This document shows, piece after piece, positions 16,901-22,458 of a stretch of DNA of 57,514 nt. The translations under genes were made by a program, and so were the position numbers. Source of the DNA: Gemmatimonas sp. (lineage in GTDB: Bacteria > Gemmatimonadota > Gemmatimonadetes > Gemmatimonadales > Gemmatimonadaceae); contig JAABRO010000010.1 of the NCBI GenBank assembly GCA_011390885.1, positions 1-57,514 of the forward strand, read 5' to 3'. The notes beneath the pieces are model-generated. The model worked only from the letters and a program-made list of their open reading frames with translations. It was not told where the DNA came from and did no database searches. Every line of letters begins with the position of its first letter. The first letter of the stretch is position 1.

Positions 16901-18024
16901 ATCACCTGGCGGCCGTGCTCGACGCCAGCGAGCGGGCGCGCGACCTCGTGCGGCAGATCCTCACGTTCAGCCGGCGCACCGCGCCGCACGAAGCGGTGGT
17001 GGACCTCGGTGCGGTCGCGCGGTCGCTGGTCCCGATGCTGCGCTCGCTCATTCCCCGCTCGGTGGAGACGGTGCTGGTGGGGGGGGACGCCGTGTATCCG
17101 GTGCGCGGCGACCTCACGCAGCTGCAGCAGCTGCTCTTCAACCTGTGCAGCAACGCAGAGTATGCGATGCGGCCCACCAATGGCGGCCGCCTGGAAATGC
17201 GGCTCGAGTCGGTGGTGGCACCGGCGGGTCTCGCCTCGCCGATCGGGCGCGCGGTGGTGCTGCGCGTGAGCGACACGGGCGTGGGGATGCCCGCGGATGT
17301 GCGCGACCGGGTATTCGAGCCGTTCTTCACGACCAAGCCGACGGGCGAGGGCACGGGGCTGGGGCTGTCGGTGCTGCACGGCATCGTGGCTTCGCACGGT
17401 GGTCGGGTGTCGGTGGAGAGCACGCCGGGGGTGGGCACGACGTTCGAGGTGGTGCTGCCGATGCAGCGCGCGGAGCTCGCGATCGTGGCGGGGGGGGGGG
17501 CGGGGGCCACGCCGCTGGGCGATGGGCGCGCGAGCGGGCCGCGCGAGGTGGAGCCCCTGTCGGCGCACGAACCGGTCCGCGCCGCGGAGGGCGACGCATC
17601 GGTGTCTGCGGCGTCGGCCGATCCGCTCGTCGGCGCGCGTGTGGTGCTCGTGGATGACGAGCCTGCCGTGTCGCGTGTGATGGAGCGCGCACTCACGCGA
17701 CTCGGCTGTCGCATCCGGACGTTCAACGATCCGCGCGAGGCGCTGCGCTACCTGTCGCAGGCGGAGCAGGAGGTGGACCTGCTGCTGACCGACCAGACGA
17801 TGCCCGGGCTGACCGGCGACGACCTCGCGGCAGCCGTGCATCGCGAGCGCCCGGAGCTGCCGGTGGTGATCGTGTCCGGCTACAGCTACCGCCTCACGCC
17901 CGAGCGGCTGTCCGAGGTGGGGGCGGCGGCGGTGCTCCAGAAGCCGGTGCCGGTGGAGCAGCTGGCGCAGACGGTGCGGTCGGTGCTGCGCGACCGGACA
18001 CCGAATCCGTCGCTGGCGCGTTAA
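13951..18024 (+). CDS. Hybrid sensor histidine kinase with periplasmic beta-propeller and receiver domain
   Basis: 1357-residue one-protein two-component system. Signal peptide or signal anchor (residues 1-25); a periplasmic region of two-component-regulator propeller repeats (about 40-660, repeated DGSLWIGTNEG-like blades); a Y_Y_Y-type Ig domain (about 700-770); one membrane segment (about 780-800); PAS (about 825-920); a HisKA box with phospho-acceptor His956 in GGVAHDFNNLLG; an HATPase with DTGVGMP and EGTGLGLS; then a receiver with VDDEP and phospho-acceptor Asp1281. An 11-G run encodes the linker before the receiver. Start: ATG 13951 gives the best signal peptide; ATG 13927, overlapping the previous stop, would add eight residues. 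No separate response regulator adjoins, so output may run through phosphotransfer elsewhere. Confidence 0.93.
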   Translation: MRLRFRLPVWLLLALAAPALGRAQSLGVPGIGENRGTVRLRDYAERRFASSDGLQSLAVFAVEVLRDGSLWIGTNEGPHRFTGGRFEQVPLIEEHQHVRAIAQTADGDVWFGTRVGVLRRSPDGRVVKYGVAEGVPAGTVYSLVLTDAFGDREEVVAATGGGVVRFDGSGWQPVALPPEIEPAGLVVTPRARPGARDELWLGNMRGAAARFRDGAWAHGPDVTGGLRVASLERFVVAQDSVRTLYATTNLGVFRFLESDNGTSGRWERLAGSPAYAYRLAVVPLRDGLQELWVGTLDGLLMRRRGSTWDTIALRSTEPRTPVHALTSAPGHAGGHAVYVGSFGDGLIRLSVGRAATLVSEASGLRFTIGSVLEAPLGQAGVVWLATSDFGVVEVNGDQVRTEIGREALIDGRALTLFSRQHRDGTHEAWIGAALGAWRREGTGWVRRIEGLGATAVVRFAAERSDDPESPLLAATDSGLRVWRGARWERVPGTPEASAHTVLGGTSSDPTVWVAGAYGTLARRDGAWTLDSTLRQSGLYGRVRTMCRLPASEGDRVLIAGEGAMLVRERTDARWRPLPEQIRQLLPSDNIYSIRCDEPARVQVATVSGLAVLDLRGADPARWRLVTTLGAPDGLPSPVILAIADGGVPGAHWIGTAQGVGRVDLPQLEEPAPSVFTMRVLGALGSDTVAEGARLPHDENLVTVRLVLPTFHREEDLRYRIELDGAPSSSSGAWQTASEVTFPALTPGDYTVRAWARDFTGREYGPIMHAFSVAYPPWRSPTTLGGLLLALLAVLTGAHRWRLRLLRDRAEELAASEQRARASEAQLRALFDRAHDANLLVRDGRVTAANTAAASLLGLEADAIVGRSIRELGLVAIPPSAEAEPWETELRLGEDRAVPIAVTVTSVQRDDGPLQHWVWRDLSVVRDAEAERRQLESQVREAQKLESLGTLAGGVAHDFNNLLGVIRGNAELARESITDPDEVADHLAAVLDASERARDLVRQILTFSRRTAPHEAVVDLGAVARSLVPMLRSLIPRSVETVLVGGDAVYPVRGDLTQLQQLLFNLCSNAEYAMRPTNGGRLEMRLESVVAPAGLASPIGRAVVLRVSDTGVGMPADVRDRVFEPFFTTKPTGEGTGLGLSVLHGIVASHGGRVSVESTPGVGTTFEVVLPMQRAELAIVAGGGAGATPLGDGRASGPREVEPLSAHEPVRAAEGDASVSAASADPLVGARVVLVDDEPAVSRVMERALTRLGCRIRTFNDPREALRYLSQAEQEVDLLLTDQTMPGLTGDDLAAAVHRERPELPVVIVSGYSYRLTPERLSEVGAAAVLQKPVPVEQLAQTVRSVLRDRTPNPSLAR
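17490..17500 (+). repeat. Homopolymeric G11 tract inside the hybrid kinase gene
   Basis: Eleven consecutive G, a C, then five more G (17502-17506) encode the Ala-Gly-Gly-Gly-Ala-Gly linker (IVAGGGAGATP) between the kinase and receiver domains. Reading the other frames shows that gain of one G would end translation at 17657 and loss of one at 17680. Either change removes the receiver but keeps the whole kinase. Confidence 0.85.
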
Positions 18025-18029
18025 CTCTC

Positions 18030-18539
18030 ATGATCGCCAATCTGCTTCCGCTGCTCGGCTGGATCTTCGGCACGTTCCTCGCGTCCCTCGGCGCGGTGGT
18101 GACGGCCGACGCGGCGGCGCGCTTCTACCTGCAGCTCGACCGTCCGCGGTGGGCTCCGCCCGCGTGGCTGTTCGGCCCCATGTGGTCGCTGCTGTACGTG
18201 CTCATGGCGGTGGCGGCGTACCGGGTGTGGCGGCTCGACGGCTGGTCCGGCGCGCAGCTGGAGCTCGGGCTGTACGTGGTGCAGCTGGTGCTGAACGCCG
18301 CGTGGTCGTGGTTCTTCTTCGTGCGGCGCACGGGGCTCGGGAGCACGATCGAGGCGGCGATGCTCTGGACGGGTGTGGCGGCCACGATGGTGGTGTTCTG
18401 GCAGCGGGACACGCTGGCCGGTGTGCTGTTCGTGCCGTACATCGCCTGGGTGAGTGTCGCCTTGGCGCTCACGATCTCGGTGTGGCGGCGCAATCCGTCG
18501 CTGCTGGGCGGGCAGGGCACAGGGGCCGTCCGCGCCTGA
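18030..18539 (+). CDS. tspO: TspO/MBR-family tryptophan-rich sensory protein
   Basis: 169 residues with five predicted membrane helices and the family's aromatic-rich loops: RPRWAPPAWLFGPMWSLLYVLMA after helix 1 and the AAWSWFFFVRR segment in helix 3. TspO proteins bind porphyrins and related tetrapyrroles or lipids and act in stress and tetrapyrrole control (Rhodobacter) or membrane stress responses. The gene starts 5 bases after the hybrid kinase stop, which places it in the same transcript; the kinase may regulate or be modulated by it, but this is inferred from position only. Confidence 0.93.
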   Translation: MIANLLPLLGWIFGTFLASLGAVVTADAAARFYLQLDRPRWAPPAWLFGPMWSLLYVLMAVAAYRVWRLDGWSGAQLELGLYVVQLVLNAAWSWFFFVRRTGLGSTIEAAMLWTGVAATMVVFWQRDTLAGVLFVPYIAWVSVALALTISVWRRNPSLLGGQGTGAVRA

Positions 18540-18640
18540 CGTCTCGGTCCGCGCACGCACACCGCGGCGATCCGGGGCTGGTATGTGGCGCGTCGTCGGA
18601 TTACACTTCGCGTTCTGTGCCGGTCGCGGGTGGGCCGGAA

Positions 18641-18714
18641 CGGGACGTAGCGCAGCCCGGTAGCGCACCTGAATGGGGTTCAGGGGGTCGCGGGTTCGAA
18701 TCCCGCCGTCCCGA
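18641..18714 (+). tRNA. tRNA-Pro(GGG)
   Basis: A 74-base cloverleaf. Acceptor stem CGGGACG/CGTCCCG with discriminator A at 18714, D-arm in GCGCAGCCCGGTAGCGC, anticodon stem CCTGA/TCAGG with loop ATGGGGT (anticodon GGG, Pro), and T-arm GCGGG-TTCGAAT-CCCGC. The 3' CCA is not encoded. An intrinsic terminator follows 12 bases later. It stands alone; no integrase or att-like duplication of its 3' end is seen nearby. Confidence 0.95.
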
Positions 18715-18726
18715 TGCAGCGAATGC

Positions 18727-18761
18727 AAGCCCGCCACGATCTCGGTCGTGGCGGGCTTTTT
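18727..18761 (+). terminator. Intrinsic terminator after tRNA-Pro
   Basis: AAGCCCGCCACGA (18727-18739) and TCGTGGCGGGCTT (18746-18758) form a perfect 13-bp stem with a TCTCGG loop. The right arm runs into TTTTT (18757-18761). It is the clearest rho-independent terminator in the window. Confidence 0.9.
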
Positions 18762-18808
18762 CGTGCGGTGGGGCACGACGTGTCATCGCGCGCGCCTCGT
18801 TCGCGTAC

Positions 18809-18814
18809 TAGCAT
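18809..18814 (+). promoter_or_regulatory. Possible -10 element of a leaderless SET-gene transcript
   Basis: TAGCAT ends 6 bases before the ATG at 18821, with no Shine-Dalgarno sequence. Transcription would begin at or near the A of the start codon. No -35 motif is recognisable. Confidence 0.3.
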
Positions 18815-18820
18815 GTGCGC

Positions 18821-19351
18821 ATGCTCGACGCCCTCGAACGCCGCCCGTCGCCGCGCCACGGATTCGGCGTGTACGCCACCGCTCCGATCCGCCGTCACGC
18901 CCTCGTGATCGAGTACACCGGCGAACTCGTGTCGCACGACGAAGCGGAGCGGCGCTACCCGACCAACGACGCCGCCCGGGATGCGGAGCACACCTACGTG
19001 CTGCAGCTGGATGACGCGCGCGTGATCGATGCGAACGTGGGCGGCAACGAGGCGCGCTTCATCAACCACTCGTGCGCGCCCAACCTCGAGCCGATCGCCA
19101 TTGGCGACCATCTCTGGCTCGTGGCGCTGCGGGACATCGCGGCGGGCGAGGAGCTGGGGTACGACTACGCCATCGAGCTGGACACGCCGCACAGGCCGGC
19201 GGCGAAGCGACGGTTTCCGTGTACCTGCGGCGCACCGACCTGTCGCGGCACGCTGCTGCGGGCCAAGCGCACCCCCATGAGCGCCGCGTCGAAGGCGGCA
19301 CACCGCGCCGTGGCGGCACAGCTGCGCGCGCTCGAGGCGGAGACGGACTAG
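18821..19351 (+). CDS. SET-domain protein (putative protein-lysine methyltransferase) with post-SET motif
   Basis: 176 residues from ATG 18821 (a GTG at 18815 would add two). The SET fold is complete: GFGVYATAPIRRHALVIEYTGELV, the SAM/knot motif RFINHSCAPN near residues 83-92, and ELGYDYAIE. It is followed by a post-SET-like zinc motif CTCGAPTCRG, a Cys cluster that in eukaryotic enzymes completes the substrate channel. SET proteins transfer methyl from S-adenosylmethionine to lysine side chains; bacterial targets are mostly unknown (chlamydial NUE and Legionella RomA modify host histones, others act on own proteins). A free-living bacterium suggests a self target. Convergent with ugd: both stop codons lie on one CTAG. 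Confidence 0.88.
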   Translation: MLDALERRPSPRHGFGVYATAPIRRHALVIEYTGELVSHDEAERRYPTNDAARDAEHTYVLQLDDARVIDANVGGNEARFINHSCAPNLEPIAIGDHLWLVALRDIAAGEELGYDYAIELDTPHRPAAKRRFPCTCGAPTCRGTLLRAKRTPMSAASKAAHRAVAAQLRALEAETD

Positions 19352-20517
19352 AAATCCCCGCCGAACAGGTCGCGCGTGTACACCTTCTCGCGCACGTCGT
19401 CGAGCGCGGTGCTCACGCGGTTGGCCACGATGAGGCAGCTGTCCCGCTTGAACCGGTCGAGGCAGGGTTCCACGCGGCTGTTGAAGAACGAGGGCGCCGC
19501 CAGCACCGGCTCGTGCACGATCACGTCGATACCGCGCGCCTTGATGCGCTTCATGATGCCCTGCACGCTCGAGGTGCGATAGTTGTCCGAGCCGGCCTTC
19601 ATGACCAGGCGATAGATCCCCACCACCTTCGGCTTCCGGCGGATGATCTCGCGCGCGATGAAGTCCTTGCGCGTGCTGTTCGACTCCACGATCGCGCGAA
19701 TGAGCGTCTGCGGCACGTCCAGCGAGTTGGCCAGCAGCTGTTTCGTGTCCTTGGGCAGGCAGTAGCCACCGTAGCCGAACGACGGGTTGTTGTAGTGATG
19801 TCCGATGCGCGGGTCGAGCCCGACGCCGTCGATGACCGGACGCGGGTCGAACTCATGGCAGGCGGCGAAGCTGTCGAGTTCGTTGAAGAACGCCACGCGC
19901 ATCGCCAGGTACGTGTTCGAGAACAGCTTCACCGATTCGGCTTGCGTGGCCGACATGAGGCGCACCGGCACGTCGTCGGCCAGCGCGGCGTCGCGCCAGA
20001 GCGCGGCGATGCACTCGGCGTGCTCTGACGGGCCGCCCACGATGATGCGCGACGGGTGCAGGCTGTCATGCAGCGCCTTCCCCTCGCGCAGGAACTCCGG
20101 CATGAACCAGAGCGGCGCACCGTCGAGCGATGCGCTGAGCTTGTCGGTGAACCCTACCGGCACCGTGGAGCGGATCACGATGCGCGCGTCAGGATTCACG
20201 GCGCGCGCCGCGTGCACGACCTGCTCCACCGAACTCGTGTCGAAGTAGTTCGACTCCGGATCGTAGTCGGTGGGCGTGGCCACCACGACGAGCTCCGCGT
20301 GAGAGTACGCCGAGCGCGCGTCGAGGGTGGCCTCGAGGTCGAGCGTCTCGTGCGCGAGCATGCGCTGCAGCTCGGGGTCGGCGATCGGGCTCTGGCGCGC
20401 GTTCACGAGCGCCACCTTCTCGGGCACGATGTCGAGGGCCACGACCTGGTGCCGCTGTGCGAGCAGCACCGCGTTGGAGAGGCCGACGTAGCCGGTGCCC
20501 ACCACGGTGATGCGCAT
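19348..20517 (-). CDS. ugd: UDP-glucose 6-dehydrogenase, short enterobacterial-type
   Basis: 389 residues. Oxidises UDP-glucose to UDP-glucuronate with two NAD+ in the cytosol. N-terminal Rossmann motif VVGTGYVGLSNA, STVPVGFT, EFLREGKAL, then the catalytic Cys253 in FGYGGYCLPKDTKQL and the FFNELDSFA helix. Length and residue numbering match the short E. coli/Klebsiella Ugd (388 residues, Cys253), and many blocks look near-identical to it from memory. Third gene of a pap2-GT4-ugd operon, 5 bases from the glycosyltransferase. UDP-GlcA would feed that glycosyltransferase or surface glycan synthesis. Confidence 0.95.
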   Translation of the reverse strand: MRITVVGTGYVGLSNAVLLAQRHQVVALDIVPEKVALVNARQSPIADPELQRMLAHETLDLEATLDARSAYSHAELVVVATPTDYDPESNYFDTSSVEQVVHAARAVNPDARIVIRSTVPVGFTDKLSASLDGAPLWFMPEFLREGKALHDSLHPSRIIVGGPSEHAECIAALWRDAALADDVPVRLMSATQAESVKLFSNTYLAMRVAFFNELDSFAACHEFDPRPVIDGVGLDPRIGHHYNNPSFGYGGYCLPKDTKQLLANSLDVPQTLIRAIVESNSTRKDFIAREIIRRKPKVVGIYRLVMKAGSDNYRTSSVQGIMKRIKARGIDVIVHEPVLAAPSFFNSRVEPCLDRFKRDSCLIVANRVSTALDDVREKVYTRDLFGGDF

Positions 20518-20522
20518 GCCGG

Positions 20523-21761
20523 TCAGCTCGCCCGCTCGTGGGCACGAAGGCGCAGGCCGCGCGACGGCTTTACTGCGCCCGACCGGCCGGTCGTGGGCCG
20601 GGCCGCCGCGCGCGTGGCGATCGGACCGTCGCTGATCGCGGCGCCGTACGCGCCGAAGAGGTCGTCCCAGATGCGCGACCAGCCGCGCCGCAGCGCCTCC
20701 TGCCGGCCGGCGGAGGCGAGCTGGTGGCGCCGCATCGGGTCGTCCATCAGCGCGCGCACGGCGGCAGTGATCGCGGATGCGGAGCGCACGTCCACCGGAA
20801 GCGCCGTGCCGGCGTGCGCGAACTCCGCGGTCGGGCCGTCGTGGTGCGAGACCACGGCCACCCCAGACGCCATCGCCTCGAGCACCACGTTGCCGAACGT
20901 CTCGGTCGTGGACGGGAAGAGGAAGACGTCGGCGCAGGCGTAGAACTCGGCGAGCGCCGCGCCCTCCAGCCGCCCCAGGAAGGTGGTGCCGAGTGGCGCG
21001 CTCGCGCGCAGCCGCTCTTCGGCCGGTCCGTCCCCCACGAGCGCGAAGTGCACGCGATCCCGGGCGCCCGCGAGCAGTGGCGCCATGGCGGCCATCGCGG
21101 TGTCGATGCCCTTCTCCGGCGCGAGGCGCCCCACGTACGCGACGAGGCAGGTGTCGCGCGTGCAGCCAAGGCGCGCACGGAGCGCGTCGGAGCGATGTGC
21201 CGGAGAGAAGCGGTCGGCGTCGATGCCGCGCCCCCACACGCGCACGCCGCGAAAGCCGTTGGCCTCGACCTGACGGGCCACGTCGTGCGTGGGGACGAAC
21301 GTGCGACGGCCACCGTTGTGGAACCAGCGCAGGAACGGCCATGACACGACGTCGAGCGCCTGCAGGCGGTAGTGCTCGAGGTAGGCCGAGAAGTGCGTGT
21401 GGTACGACGTGACGAGCGGCAGTCCGAGCGCCCGCGCCGCCTGTCGGCCCGACAGGCCGATGCCGAAGGGCGTGGCCGCATGCACGAGCGTGGGACGGAA
21501 GGCGGCGAGCCGCTCGCGGGCGCGCGCCGCAGACGGTGACGCCATGTGGAGCTGCGGATACGCCCAGAACGGGCGCGCGGGCCAGCGTTCGATGCCGGGG
21601 AGGCGATCGTCGGCGTCCGCATCCTCCGGTGTGATCACCAGCGTTTCCACGCCGCGCCGGTGACACTCGGCGACCAGTCGGTCGAGCGTGCGCGCCACGC
21701 CGTTGACCTGTGGCACCCACGTGTCAGTGAACAGGGCGAGCCGGTCGAGGGTCAGCGGCAT
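20523..21761 (-). CDS. GT4-family glycosyltransferase, MgtA/SqdX/PimB-like
   Basis: 412-residue retaining glycosyltransferase of the GT-B fold. The start LALFTDTWVPQVNGVARTLDRL is the signature of the subfamily that includes glycolipid synthases (SqdX, glucuronosyl/glucosyl-diacylglycerol synthases, MgtA) and mannosyltransferases. The donor site shows VAYVGRLAPEKGIDTAMAAM, LVGDGPAEERL and the E-x7-E block in TETFGNVVLEAMASG. The first 10 bases of its coding sequence overlap the end of the PAP2 gene, and ugd follows 5 bases after its stop. This neighbourhood (diacylglycerol maker, transferase, UDP-GlcA maker) suggests a glycolipid product. Sugar and acceptor are inference; mannosylation is an alternative. 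Confidence 0.9.
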   Translation of the reverse strand: MPLTLDRLALFTDTWVPQVNGVARTLDRLVAECHRRGVETLVITPEDADADDRLPGIERWPARPFWAYPQLHMASPSAARARERLAAFRPTLVHAATPFGIGLSGRQAARALGLPLVTSYHTHFSAYLEHYRLQALDVVSWPFLRWFHNGGRRTFVPTHDVARQVEANGFRGVRVWGRGIDADRFSPAHRSDALRARLGCTRDTCLVAYVGRLAPEKGIDTAMAAMAPLLAGARDRVHFALVGDGPAEERLRASAPLGTTFLGRLEGAALAEFYACADVFLFPSTTETFGNVVLEAMASGVAVVSHHDGPTAEFAHAGTALPVDVRSASAITAAVRALMDDPMRRHQLASAGRQEALRRGWSRIWDDLFGAYGAAISDGPIATRAAARPTTGRSGAVKPSRGLRLRAHERAS

Positions 21762-22276
21762 GCCTGCACCCCGATGGCGGTGAGCACCGCGAGCGCCTGA
21801 CCGGCGAGCACGTCGCCAGGGTAGTGCACGCCGAGCCGCACGCGGCTCATGCCCACGAGCACGCCGAGCGCGAGGATGGGGCTGGCCGCTGCCGGAAAGG
21901 CCGCGGCATACGCCAGGGCGACCGACATCGCGGCGCAGGCATGGCCCGACGGGAACGAGAAGCGATCCGGGCTGTCCACGTGCCAGTGGCCTCCCTCCGA
22001 CACGGAGGGGCGGGGACGCGTGGCCGTACGCTTGGCGACCTGCACCAGCAGGTGCGAGAGCAGCAGCGTCCAGGCGCCGTCCACGGCGGCGGCGTGCCAC
22101 GAGCCGCTTGCGAACAGCAGCGGCAGCAGCACGAGCAGGACCGTGGCGGTGGCGCCGCCGAGGTGCGTGAGGGCGGTCCACCACAGGCGCGAGAGCGCGC
22201 GGGCCTCGCGCGCCAGCAGCAGGTAGCGGTATACCGCGCGATCGTGCGAATCGAGTCGGGCCAGGAGCGGCAGCAT
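21752..22276 (-). CDS. PAP2-family membrane phosphatase
   Basis: 174-residue integral membrane phosphatase of the type 2 phosphatidic-acid phosphatase family. All three motifs are in order: KRTATRPRP, PSGHACAAM and SRVRLGVHYPGDVLAG, with the catalytic His residues in the second and third. About five hydrophobic helices surround them. Family substrates are phosphatidic acid, phosphatidylglycerophosphate or undecaprenyl diphosphate. First gene of a tight three-gene leftward operon with a GT4 transferase (10-base overlap) and ugd, which favours a role supplying diacylglycerol or recycling a lipid carrier for glycosylation. Confidence 0.92.
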   Translation of the reverse strand: MLPLLARLDSHDRAVYRYLLLAREARALSRLWWTALTHLGGATATVLLVLLPLLFASGSWHAAAVDGAWTLLLSHLLVQVAKRTATRPRPSVSEGGHWHVDSPDRFSFPSGHACAAMSVALAYAAAFPAAASPILALGVLVGMSRVRLGVHYPGDVLAGQALAVLTAIGVQACR

Positions 22277-22458
22277 GTCGGCGATTCGTCCCGTTGAAGG
22301 GGCGTGCCGTCACGCTCCGGATGAGCCGCGGCACCACTCATTCTCAGGGACGCACGCAACGACGGCGTGCGCGTCGTGTCGCCAATCGGTCACGCTTGGG
22401 CTGCGGACGTGTCTCCTCGCGGCGTGTGCTTGCCGCGCCTGTCGCCGCGCCGCGGGGA

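Noticed and set aside
17461-17510. Poly-G run as a sequencing or assembly error
   Set aside because: The frame is intact through the run into a normal receiver domain, so the G count shown is consistent with the coding frame; an error of 3 cannot be excluded.
18641-18761. tRNA-Pro as an integration site for a genomic island
   Set aside because: No duplicated tRNA 3' end, integrase or low-GC block follows; neighbouring genes have normal composition.
19072-20028. Long plus-strand frame antisense to ugd
   Set aside because: Ugd has its full set of motifs, including Cys253; the opposite frame is a shadow.
22277-22458. Stretch between the PAP2 and DUF5916 genes as a small gene
   Set aside because: Short frames here have no coding character; only a weak imperfect inverted repeat around 22350-22380 is seen.
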